From NCBI RefSeq assembly GCF_904849725.1, contig NC_058519.1, positions 26,643,267 to 26,707,266 on the forward strand: a stretch of 64,000 nucleotides of DNA. The letters are read 5' to 3'. The first letter of the stretch is position 1; the number at the start of each line of letters is the position of its first letter. Shown one piece after another: positions 10,422-21,119 of this stretch. This DNA is from Hordeum vulgare subsp. vulgare (taxonomy: Eukaryota; Streptophyta; Magnoliopsida; Poales; Poaceae). A model generated the notes under the pieces. It had not been told where the DNA came from and searched no databases. It saw nothing but the letters and a program-made list of their open reading frames with translations. Both the position numbers and the translations under genes were made by a program.

Positions 10422-11639
10422 AGGTTCTATGCGTAGATTCTATGCACGAGTAGAACACAAAAGTTGTGGGCGCTGATTTTGTCAATTGCTTGCCATTACT
10501 AGTCTTATCTTGATTTGGCAGCATCTTGGGATGAAGCAGCCCGGACCGACTTTACACGTACTCTTACGTGAGAATGGTTCCACCGACAGACATGCACCAG
10601 TTGCATAAGGTAGCTAGCGGGTGTCTGTCTCTCCCACTTTAGTCGGATCGGATTTGATGAAGAGGGTCCTTATGAAGGGTAAATATCACTGGCATATCAA
10701 CGTTGTGGCTGTCACGTAGGTAAGAAACGTTCTTGCTAGAAACCCAAGTCAGCCACGTAAAACTTGCAACAACAATTAGAGGACGTCTAACTTGTTTTTG
10801 CAGGGTATGCTATGTGATGTGATATGGCCAAAAGAATGTGATGTTGCATATGTGATGTATGAGATTGATCATGTTCTTGTAATAGGATTCACGACTTGCA
10901 TGTTGATGAGTATGACAACTGGCAGGAGCCATAGGAGTTGTCTTAATTTATTGTATGAGATGCAACGCCATGTTGGTTACTTTACTTTATTGCTAAACGT
11001 TAGCTATAGTAGTAGAAGTAATAGATTGGCGTGACGACTTCACGGAGACACAATGATGGAGATCATGGTGTCATGCCGGTGACGATGATGATCATGGTGC
11101 CCCGAAGATGGTGATCAAATGAGCAAGATGATAATGGCCATATCATGTCACTATATGATTGCATGTGATGTTTATCATGTTTTTTTACATCTTATTGCTT
11201 AGAACGACGGTAGCAAAGATAAGATGACACCTCATGAAAATTTCGAGAAAGTATTCCCCTAAGTGTGCAGCGTTGCGAAGGATCGTTGTCTCGAAGCACC
11301 ACGTGATGATCGGGTGTTATAGATTCTAACGTTCGCATACAACGGGTGTAAGCCAGTTTACACACGCAGAACACTTAGGTTGACTCGACGAGCCTAGCAT
11401 GTACAAACATGGCCTCTAATATAGGAGACCGAAAGGTCGAACATGAGTTGTATGGTTGATACGATCAGCATGGAGATGCTCACCATTGATGACTAGTCCG
11501 TCTCACGTGATGGTCGGACATGGGCTAGTCGACATGGATCGTGTAACACTTGGATGACTAGAGGGATGTCGATCTAAGTGGGAGTTCATCAGATGGACTT
11601 AATTATCATGACCATAGTCAAATAGGTCTTTGAAATTAT
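10422..11639 (+). mobile_element. Angela-type untranslated leader
   Basis: Non-coding leader between the primer site and gag of the Angela-type element. Long open frames are absent. Repeated 'gatgatcatggtg' words occur around 11060-11110. Confidence 0.55.
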
Positions 11640-12317
11640 GTTGTAACTTACGCTATAGCTCCATGGTATTTGATACGTTCCTAGAGAAAATATGGTTGAA
11701 AGATAGAAGTAGCAATTATGCGTACTCGATCCGTTAACTGAGGATTGTCCTCATTGCTAAACAGAAGGCTTATGTCCTTGACGCACCGCTCGGTGTGCTG
11801 AACCCCAAGCGTGATCTATGAATGTTGAGAACATCCGACATACACGTTTTTGATAACTACATGATAGTTCAGTGCATATTGCTTGAACGACTTAGAATTA
11901 AGGCGTTAAAGACGTTTCAAACGTCGCATGACGTACGTGATGATCCAAGAGATGAAATTGGGATTTCATGCTCGTGCCCTTGTTGAGAGGTATTAGACCT
12001 CCGACAAGATTCTTTGTCTGCAAAAGTAAAGGAGAAGAGCTCAATCATTGAGCATGTGCTCAGATTGTCTGAGTACTACAATCGCTTGGATCGAGTGGGA
12101 GTTGATCTTCCAGATGAGACAGTGATAGTTCTCCAAAAGTCATTGACACCAAGCTACTAGAGCTTCGTGATGAACTGTAACATATCAAGGATGGATATGA
12201 TGATCCTTGAGCTATTCACGATGTTTGACACCGCGGAAGTAGAAATCGAAAAGGAGCATCAATTGTTGATGGTTTGTGAAACCGCTAGTTTCAAGAAGGG
12301 AAAGGGCATGAAGGGAA
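11640..12317 (+). pseudogene. Angela-type copia gag pseudogene
   Basis: Fragments in order are DTFLEKIWLKDRSSNYA, QKAYVLDAPLG, DNYMIVQCILLE, KSSIIEHVLRLSEYY and FVMNCNISRMDMMILEL. This is the order of the copia gag (UBN2-type) domain, which forms the virus-like particle in the cytoplasm. At least four stops and several small indels break it. The coding region stops near 12317, where Athila-type LTR sequence begins. Protease, integrase and reverse transcriptase are absent, so most of the interior is deleted. Confidence 0.65.
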
Positions 12318-13470
12318 GAAGGGTTTCGTCCGGAAAAAAAAATCAGAAGGATGCTTTTCGGAGGATTCGCCGCCGCCACGAGGCGGAACTTGAGGAGAAC
12401 CAATCTAGAGCTCCGGCAGGACGATCCTGCAAGGGAAACTTCCCTCCCGAAGTGGAAAATCGTCGCCATCGTCATCACCAACACTCCTCTCATCGGAGAG
12501 GACTCATCACCATCAACATCTTCATCAACACCATCTCATCTCCAAACCCTAGTTCATCACTTGTAACCAATCTCCGTCTCGCGACTCCGATTGGTACTTG
12601 TAAGGTTGCTAGTAGTGTTAATTACTCTTTGTAGTTGATGCTAGTTGGATTACTTGGTGGAAGAGTTTATGTTCAGATCCTTGATGCTACTCATTACCTC
12701 TCTGGTCATGAATATGATTATGCTTTGTGAGTAGTTACTTTTGTTCCTGAGGACATGGGATAAGTCATGCTAATAGTAGTCATGTGAATTTGGTATTCGT
12801 TCGATATTTTGATGTGTTGTATGTTGTTTTTCCTCTAGTGGTGTTATGTGAACGTCGACTACATAACACTTCACCATTATTTGGGCCTAGAGGAAGGCAT
12901 TGGGAAGTAGTAAGTAGATGATGGGTTGCTACTGTGACAAAAGCTTAAACCCTAGTTTATGCGTTGCTTCGTAAGGGGCTGATTTGGATCCACTAGTTTA
13001 ATGCTATGGTTAGACTTTGTCTTAATTCTTCTTTCATAGTTGCGGATTCTTGCGAGAGGGGTTAATCATAAGTGGGATGCTTGTCCAAGTAAGGGCAGTA
13101 CCCAAGCGCCGGTCCACCCACATATTAAACTATCAAAGTAACGAACGCGAATCATTTAAACATGATGAAAACTAGCATGCCAGAAATTCCCGTGTGTCCT
13201 CAGGAGCGTTTTTCCTCCTATAAGACTTTGTCCAGGCTTGTCCCTTGCTACAAAAGGGATTGGGCCACTTTGTTGCACCATTGCTACTTTTGTTACTTGT
13301 TGCTTGCTACGAATCATCTCACCACACAATCACTTGTTATCGATAATTTCAGTGCTTGCAGATTTTACCTTGCTGAAAACTACTTGTCAGATCCTTCTGC
13401 TCCTCGTTGGGTTCGACACTCTTACTTATCGAAAGGACTATGATTGATCCCCTATACTTGTGGGTCATCA
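12318..13470 (+). mobile_element. Truncated Athila-type LTR inside the Angela-type element
   Basis: This matches the reverse complement of the Athila-lineage LTRs at 49700-51120 and 58158-59664, from 'cgccgccgccacgaggcgg' to the exact LTR terminus GGGTCATCA at 13470. Its first ~350 bases are missing. The right junction is a true LTR end and continues directly into Angela LTR sequence ('ggccactagccccaaagg'). The simplest reading is that an Athila-type element inserted into the Angela 3' LTR, and a later deletion removed the interior of both. Confidence 0.8.
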
Positions 13471-14128
13471 GGCCACTAGCCCCAAAGGCTAGCATGGGCC
13501 AAAAGGTGGAAGGGAACCAACCCAGAGTGGGCTGGTGTACCTCCCATCTAGGCCCAAGGCGCCACAAGAGAGGGAGGGGGGAACCCTAGTGCAGATGGGC
13601 CTTGGCCGCCACTACCAGCCCTAGATGGGGCTGCCGCACCCTTTGGGGGTGGGAACCCTAAAGGGGGCGCCCCCTCCCTCTCCTCCTATATATAGCGGAG
13701 GTTTTGGCTGATTTGAGACACACGAAATCTCTCTCTCGGCGCAGCCCTGCTTCTCCTCTTTCTCCTCTCCCAAGGTGCTTGGCGAAGCCCGATCGGGAGA
13801 CCTCGTAGCTCCACCACCACCACGCCATCGTGATGCCGAAGCTCTCCCTCAACCTCTCCCTCCTCCTTGCTGGATCAAGGCGTGGGAGACGTCACCGGGC
13901 TGTACGTGTGTTGAACGCGAAGGTGTCGTGATTTGGCACATAGATCGGAACCGACCGCGATTTGAATCGCTGCGAGTACGACTCCATCGACCGCGTTCAT
14001 AGTAACGCTTCTGCTTAGCAATCTTCAAAGGTATGAAGATGCTCTACAACCTCTCTCGTTGCTGGTCTCTCCATAGATAGGTCCTTGTATGGCGTAGGAA
14101 AATTTTGAATTTACTATGTTCACCTAAC
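13471..14128 (+). mobile_element. Angela-type 3' LTR, right-hand part
   Basis: Matches 9705-10406 of the first LTR, with a TATA motif at about 13687 and the same end, CACCTAACA, at 14128. The left part of this LTR is replaced by the Athila-type LTR remnant. No target duplication can be checked because the start of the 5' LTR is lost. Confidence 0.85.
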
Positions 14129-15392
14129 ACATACTACTTGGTGGATCTTCGCCTGATAGGCCAACGACAGAGGTTGAGACAACTCGCCCTTGGAATATCT
14201 CCCACTTGCGCCTTATTACACCTAGAGCCATGAGCTCCTTTCTTTTTTACAATCTCAAACTTGTAATCTTTTATTTATAAAGCAATAAAGCCGGCACCCA
14301 CGAACTTCGGGGTCCTTTGCCATTTCAGCTTCTTGGAAGCATGAGTCTTTATTGTTCCATAAGCCGTCCAAGCATGGACGCTATCAGTACCAAAGAGCAT
14401 AAGTCTCCATGCTGACTTATTTCAAAACTGGGTACTCGTAAGCCAAAGAGGACCAAAGTTGCCACGTTGCACGGTTCAAACATGTGCGCCTTATATGATT
14501 TTGAGAACTAAGCTGGCTTACTTGGGGGCTACTAGCTCCCTAGTCGTTTTGCAGTAAGAGAGGTTATGCTTCTGTAATCCTATGTTTGGTTTTTTCCTAA
14601 TCGTAGGTCACTTGGGGGCTTCCACTCACTGAGTTCAGCCTGAATACCCTCTTGGCTAGCGAAAAATTACCGCATTACAAATGGTTATACTGGACTATGT
14701 GTTGGACGAGTCGCCCTATGGACCCATGTACTCTTGGTGAGTCAATCCACTTTTTGGACCCTGAACTCGCCTTGGTTAAAGCATGAAAGGTACTGGCCAG
14801 AGCCACACATGGAAAATAGATAAACCATTGGTTCACTGAACCTGCTTCACTGAAGCTTGACTCACGCCTGATCAGCCTGTCTAAATAACTTGGGCTGTTG
14901 CAAAAGCCTTCTTAGGGTAGCACTAGAGTTTTGCAAACTCATCCTATCCTGTCATAACTCATCGAGCCGACAATTTTTTATGACTATCTTTGTGGCACTG
15001 CCACAAGGTTTCATAAAGCATTTTTATGACTCGCCGCGACTCACTGAGCCGGCTCCTTGTTTATAACTCGCCATGACCCACTGGGTTGGTTCACCGCTTT
15101 CCGCGACTCATTGAGTCAGCGTATGATTCTTTCCCTGGTAAACAGGTTGAAGAAATTTTTTGTCAAAACTATGACACTTCCAAATTATCAAGCATAAAGA
15201 TTGGGAAAGGCGATTCATGATTCACAAAAAGGATCACAATTCAGGACTGTCAAGCATAAGGCATGGGTGGAAGATTGTTTCCCTGAAACCTAAAGACTAT
15301 TACATGGCTCACTCGGCCATACCGAGCGTCGTTTCCCGGTCAGAAAAAGATCAAATTGTTTTTTGGTGAACCGATTACTTGCTGAGTAAAGC
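14129..15392 (-). mobile_element. Gypsy-like non-coding sequence
   Basis: No coding signal. Words such as 'cttgggggcttcc', 'gactcgccgcgactcactga' and 'gagccggctc' recur. These are common in non-coding parts of large Triticeae gypsy-type elements. It lies downstream of the minus-strand coiled-coil ORF and probably belongs to the same element. Confidence 0.45.
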
Positions 15393-16432
15393 TCAAGCCG
15401 CCTCTGGGTCACCCTGCTTCGAGCTTTCTCCATGTACGATCTGTAAGTCGCCCAGTTTCCAATTGCACTTGGACAAGGCGACAAATTCATCTTCATCGCT
15501 CAGGAAGACTGATAGATCAGCTTCAGAGTCAAAGGGGTTCTTACGCCGGCGGGGAGTCAGGCTGGTAACTTCAAACGAAGGAGGAGTCACCTTTTTATTA
15601 ATGCCATCATACGCAGCCTGGTATTTGCTCAAGTCTAAGCTGGCCGCTAGCTGAGTCGTCGCAGAGCGAGACTCTTTCACACACCGGTGGTAATCTTCTT
15701 CGGTGAACTCCGACTCGTCATCCTTTAATACTGGGAAACCAGAAGCTACCTCCTCGGCCTTTAGCTCGGGAGCATAAGCCAGACACCGGCTTAGGGTGGT
15801 CAGGGCTCCCTTGCGGGCGGCTGATCTCTTCAGTTCTTCTATTTGATGGGGTAATGTCGACAGGCACCCCAACATATGCTTGATGGATTTTATTGGCTTT
15901 TTGTTGCCCATCACTGCCTTCATCCTCATCATGCCTCCTGTATACAACTGTTGTGTAAAGGTGTAAATCGCCTTCAGCTTCAGGATGCAGTCGTTTTGGA
16001 GATTGGCGGCTCACGAACCTACAAAGGATAACATGTGATAATTAGTATTTGCAAACTGTATTGCGGCTCTTTTTCAGATGAAGGGAGTTAATCCTTACCA
16101 AAGATGGCTCGGGTCATGTTGGAGATATGCTTTTTCAAGCCAGAGAGTTCTTGCAGGGCGGCTTCTAGCTTCTCCTCGGCTTGTTCCGCCCGCTTCATGA
16201 TGGCGGCTTGATCAGCATGGGCTTTTTTCTCAAATTTTTGATGATCAGCCTTCATTTTCTCCATGTTAGAAAGGGTCAACTGATATTTTTCTTCAGATTT
16301 AGCCCGAGCATCCTGCTGTTCGGCTAAATTTTTCTTCAAATCAGCTAAGGATGACTCAGTCCGGGTCAAGGATTCCTGTAAACAAATTTTGGGGAGGCAA
16401 GTTTCAAAACTGTTGCAAGCAACATCCCTCAC
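15393..16432 (-). pseudogene. Coiled-coil protein of a gypsy-like element, broken
   Basis: The upstream part (16432-16088) encodes about 110 residues of heptad-rich, charged sequence (LADLKKNLAEQQDARAKSEE), a likely coiled coil. After a gap with an intron-like AG/GT context, a 184-codon open frame (15947-15393) follows. It contains ELKRSAARKGAL, EDYHRCVKESRSATTQLA, LDLSKYQAAYD, TPRRRKNPFDSEADLS and DEDEFVALSKCNW. I recognise this combination from TE-encoded proteins near the 'putative gypsy type transposon' domain (PF04195), but the function is unknown. Only the C-terminal half remains. Confidence 0.55.
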
Positions 16433-16473
16433 ACTTGGGGGCTAATGTATGATTCTTTTCAAAGTCATACAAA

Positions 16474-16803
16474 ATTCAAGACCCGACTCATCTTTCAAAA
16501 GATGACCCGGCCCTTGGGGGCTACATGTTGAAGTTTTTTTTATCTAATTCAAGACCCGACTCATCTTTCAAAAGATGACCCGGCCCTTGGGGGCTACAGG
16601 TTGAAGTTTTTATCTAATACAAGGCCCGACTCATCTTTCAAAAGATGACCCGACCCTTGGGGGCTAAGGTTGAAGTTTTTTATCTAATTCAAGACCCGGC
16701 TCATCTTTCAAAAGATGACCCGACCCTTGGGGGCTACAGGTTGGAGTTTTTATCTAATTCAAGACCCGACTCATCTTTCAAAAGATGACCCGACCCTTGG
16801 GGG
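16474..16803 (-). repeat. Tandem repeat, five units of ~70 bp
   Basis: Units start near 16474, 16547, 16617, 16687 and 16757 (periods 73, 70, 70, 70). Each reads 'caagacccgactcatctttc', then 'aaaagatgacccg', 'cccttgggggcta' and a T-rich tail. The last unit is cut off exactly where copia reverse-transcriptase sequence starts (16804). This looks like an internal repeat of the gypsy-like element. Confidence 0.9.
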
Positions 16804-19470
16804 CTACGGGCAGATAGGGTTTGTCCATATTGAATTTCTCCAATATTTTCCGGATATAGGCAGCTTGGTGTACCATGATTCTTGAGGGAAGGTGCTCCAT
16901 TTTAATACCTAAGCAAAATTTGGGTTTACCCAAATCCTTCATCTCAAATTCCATCTTTAGGTGATTGTGTGCTTCATTAATGTCTGGTGTGTTGCCAATG
17001 ATGTTGAGATCATCAACATACACATAAATGATGTAAAATCCCATAGAGAACTTCTTGATAAGGAGAAGACACATGGGCAATCATCACTATTGGAGTAACC
17101 ATTCTGAAGAAGGAACTCACTGAGTTAGTTGTACCACATCCGTCCCGACTGCCTTAAGCCATATAATGACTTATTCAGCTTTACATAATACATGTTGTGT
17201 TTTGCACTTTTATTCGGGACAGAGATTCCGTCAGAAACTTTCATATATATATTTCCGAATCAAGTGACCTATAAAGATATGCAATCACGACGTCCGTCAA
17301 TTGCATGGATAGACGATTTTGCACTGTCAAAGATATAAGATATCGGAAAGTGGTTCCACTCATTACTGGAGAGTATGTTTCATTGAAATCAATGCCGTAT
17401 TTCTGCGTGAAACCTTGTGCTATGAGCCTCGCTTTCTATTTCACCACCTCATTTTCTCATTTCGTTTCCAAAGAAAAACCCATTTGAATCCCACAGGGGA
17501 AACATTGGGCGGCGTACATATTGCTTCAGTGAATACCTTTCTTTTGTTAAACGAGGCAATTTCTGCTTGGATTGCATCCTTACATTTAGGCTAGTCGGAG
17601 CGCTTTTGGCACTCAACGGTAGACCTTGGATCAGTGAGAAGAGTTTATGCAATGTTTTCAACAAAATATATGTCGACAGTCGTAGTCTTACGGTCAAATG
17701 ATTCTCTGGAATCAGCATAGTTGATGGAAATTTCCTCCACCCCTAAAGACTCTTCGTGGTTTCCCAATACGATTGAGTTTGGGTGTTTCGATGTCCGAGT
17801 CAGTTTGTGCACACTGGAGCTGGGTTGTGGAGGTTGCCCTTCCACTGGGTGTGTACTACCCATCAGGTGTTTGTCAACGTTGAGTTGACCTGCATTTACT
17901 AACTCCGAGGTTTTTCTCCTCAATTTCCTTTGTTGCTTGCTAGAAGCTTGTTCGAGGCCAGATGCCGTATAACCCCCCCCCCTCTTCTTAGGAACAGGGA
18001 GTTGAATGGTTTTATTGGTACCTCCACTCTTTTAGGTGCATTTCTGGCTGGATTTAAGGATTTTGTAGCACCTTTCAGACCAGTAAATGAATCTGACAGA
18101 TTATTTGCAAGATGTTGCAAATTAATGATCTTCCGAACTTGAAGTTCGGTCTCATGGGTACGTGGATTAGAAGATGAAATGGCGTGAGCATTCCAATCGA
18201 TTTCCGGGCATTCTTTCTGGTACTTGAAATCTCCCTAATGCCGGAAAATGTTCCCGATTGAATATGCAATCAGTGTGACGGGATGCGAACAGATCCCCAA
18301 TGAGGGGTTCTAGGTACTTGACAATCAATGGCGATTTGTACCCCATATCGATCTCCAACTTTCTGTGTGGGCCCATAGATGTTCTCCGTGGTGGTGAGAT
18401 CGGGATGTATGCAACACATCCGGACTTAACGCAGATGGGAAATGCTAGGAGGATTTCATGTACCAATTCCAGAGGGGAAGAACTGTGATATGTAGTTGGC
18501 CTCAATTATATTAAGTCAGCAGCGTGTAAAAAACATCACCCCAACAAGCGGTTGTCAAGTTGCAATTCATCAACAAAGATCTTGCAATGAGTTTAATCCT
18601 CTTAATCAATGCTTTAGCCACACCATTTTGTGTATGGACATATGGAACATAACGGTGAACTTCAATCCCCAAGGCCATCTAATTATCATTGAAAGCACAT
18701 GAGGAGAACTCTGCAACATTGTCCATTCGAATTGACTTAATTCGACTTTCAAGATAATGGGCTTGCAACTTAATAACTTGCCTCATTATCTTGGCAAATG
18801 CATGGTTCCGTGTGGATAGAAGACACACATGTGACCATCGTGTAGATGCGCCAGTCAGAACCATGAAATACCTAAAAGGTCCAGATAATGGTTGAATGAG
18901 ACCATAAATGTCTCCTTGAATACGTTCAAGGAAAGGAAGTGGTTCAGCTTGTATTTTGAGGTGCGAGGGCCTCAAAATTGTCTTTCCCGTGGCACAAGAT
19001 GTGCATATACAATCAGAAGATTGAGCAAATTTCGACTCAAGAAAATTATGACCAATGGAATTGCTAGTAATTTTTCTCATCATTCCGATTCTGGGATGGC
19101 CTAGGAGGTCATGCTAGGTTTGGAATGCGTTAATATTCTGAAAAAGTTACTTTGTATGCAACATGTTCCACGAGTTTAATGTACGTATAGTATAAACCAG
19201 ACAACAGAGAAGGAGTTTTCTCATCTACCTTTTTGCCATATCCGTGATATTTAGTAAAGGGTAGGTAATCCTCTTTGTTGTCTTCATGGGTTTCGATATG
19301 AAAACCATTCTCACGGATATCTCGATAACTGATTAGGATACGTGATGAGTCGGGATACAATAAAGCATCCTCAACCGTCACTTGTGTACCACTTGGGAGT
19401 GTGAATATGGCACGTCCAGTACCAACAATCATTGTATCGCGTCCAGCGATAGTTAGAATATCTCCATTCA
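16804..19470 (-). pseudogene. Copia pol pseudogene: protease end, integrase, reverse transcriptase
   Basis: Read on the minus strand this continues the polyprotein after the Helitron insertion. MNGDILTIAGRD and VTVEDALLYPDSSRILIS are the protease end. HNFLESKFAQSSDCICTSC and then ERIQGDIYGLIQP are the GAG-pre-integrase and integrase start. The reverse transcriptase has the YVDD catalytic box (IIYVYVDDLNIIG) at about 17020 and ends KPKFCLGIKMEHL. Several stops and frame changes occur (near 19083, 18680 and 17450). RNase H and the 3' LTR are missing: the element is cut at 16803 against the tandem repeat. It would have copied RNA to DNA and integrated it. Confidence 0.85.
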
Positions 19471-19878
19471 TCTATATCTATACTTATACTAATTATAGAC
19501 TCCCAAAAAATTACCACGTTAATCAGAAATTACGAGTTGTTCATCTGGTGGGACCAAGTTATTACGGTAGAGATCGATCCATATATTTTTTTTTCTCTTA
19601 GTCCATATCACTAAAAACTATTTAACCGTTCAATCCATATAATTGCTCTATCAAAGCACCCTAGGATATACGTGATGAAAAACAGGCTTAATTTGCACGC
19701 AATAAACACCCAATTCAATTTCCACATTAAAAAAGTTCATCCGGCAAAGACACACGGTGTAACGTATGTGAGATGGACTCTCACTTTAAAAAAGAGTAGC
19801 AACGGACTCTTAGCTTTTTAAATGCATGGACTCTCACCTTGGTACTCTCTCCTAATACTGCAACACTTCTATATATAA

Positions 19879-21119
19879 TCTCTCCCTAATAATAAAGCAC
19901 TGATGGTTTCTGTCGTCCGTCGTGACAGTTTTACAGAAAACCCCCTGACGTTTCATGAAATCAACCCGCAGTCCGGATTTAAGTCAGAAACGAATCTTTT
20001 TTTAGTTTTTACACAAAACCCCCTATACTTAATCCAAACTAACCCGCAGTCCCGCCGTCCAACACATGGTCTTCGTCGACGTCGTCTTCCTCCTCAGCTC
20101 CAGCGTTGCCCTTCTTGGGATATCCGAGCCGCATGACGTGCACCCGTATGTTGTCGACGCGCACGCCGACGACGATGAAGCTATCGCCGCGCACGCTCAC
20201 CACGTACTCCACCTGTGCCACGACTTCCAGCTGCTGGTGCACCAGGTCGTACCACAGCGCCGGCTCCTCCGACGGCTCATGGGGCAAGGCCGTCATCGTC
20301 GTCGTCGATGTTGCGCCAGCGACACGGGGAACGGCGAGCACCTGCGTGTACCCTCTCAGCATCCAGAGGTCGTGCACCTTTGTGGCGTACGACAAGCACG
20401 CGACGTCGGGCTTGGCCGGTGGCTTGGGCGCCGACTGCATCTCCCGCTGCAGGCACCACTTGGCTGGGGGACAACAACTTGACGCAGGGCACCGGCTTTG
20501 ATCCTTGGACAAGGGCGACGGGCTCGAACCTGTGTCGGGGGGTCGTCGGACCGTGGCAACCGCGCGGGAGTAGGAGGATGCTCTGCAGGTGTTCGACAAA
20601 ATGCAAGGCCGGTAAACACTCACTGGAAGTGCAGCACTCTCACTTTCCTTTGCACGCCGGTGATGCCGTGGATGCTGGCAGTGGTGTTCGCAAACAATAG
20701 AAGCCAAAGGTCGACACCGCAACCAGCCTAGGAAAGCCAAGAGGACAGGGTGCACCGTCATCGGTTAGCCTCAAATCGTGCAAAAGAAATCCGGAGGTAA
20801 CCATCTGTAGTTAAAGAAAAAAAAAAGATGCACCAAGGAGATCCTAGAAAGAAAGAAGGCTTTGTTCAAACAAATTCAAGATACTAGGCTGCATTCAAGT
20901 ATGCCAAAATGTAGCTATTATTACAAATCCAAAGGCATTTGAGAGAGAAGAATGATAGTAGGACGAGACAAAGGTAATTGAACGCATGAGACGGATAATA
21001 ATGTCTCCCGTTGTAACGCACGGACGACAGAAGCCATCAGTGCTTTATTATTAGGAAGAGATAAGTGTTCAATATGTAATTTTCTTACCCCCGTTGCAAC
21101 GTACGGGTCCTTTTGCTAG
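19879..21119 (+). mobile_element. Nested Helitron, 1241 bp, with exact empty sites in the window
   Basis: Starts TCTCTCCCTAATAATAAAG after A and ends with a CCCGT...ACGGG hairpin, then CCTTTTGCTAG, followed by T. The same flanks without the element occur at 3571|3572 and 63878|63879, which proves the borders and the A|T insertion with no duplication. A near-perfect inverted copy of its first ~40 bases lies at about 21018-21061, 58 bases before the 3' end. That is unusual for Helitrons. The interior is GC-rich (20040-20760) and may be captured gene sequence. Confidence 0.93.
20039..20761 (-). CDS. 240-codon ORF in the nested Helitron, possible captured gene fragment
   Basis: I do not recognise this protein. 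The frame is open for 240 codons on the minus strand. Its C-terminal half has non-repetitive sequence (VHDLWMLRGYTQVLAVPR, EEPALWYDLVHQQLEVVAQ) followed by an acidic tail (AEEEDDVDEDH). The G+C content is far above the AT-rich Helitron around it, and several other frames are also open for 80-160 codons, so chance openness is possible. Non-autonomous Helitrons often carry pieces of host genes, which is the most likely origin. No start context or splice sites were confirmed. Confidence 0.3.
   Translation of the reverse strand: MTVHPVLLAFLGWLRCRPLASIVCEHHCQHPRHHRRAKESESAALPVSVYRPCILSNTCRASSYSRAVATVRRPPDTGSSPSPLSKDQSRCPASSCCPPAKWCLQREMQSAPKPPAKPDVACLSYATKVHDLWMLRGYTQVLAVPRVAGATSTTTMTALPHEPSEEPALWYDLVHQQLEVVAQVEYVVSVRGDSFIVVGVRVDNIRVHVMRLGYPKKGNAGAEEEDDVDEDHVLDGGTAG

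Noticed and set aside
16474..16803. Regular repeats that could suggest a CRISPR-like array
   Set aside because: Units are nearly identical over their full length with no unique spacers, and the context is a plant retroelement.
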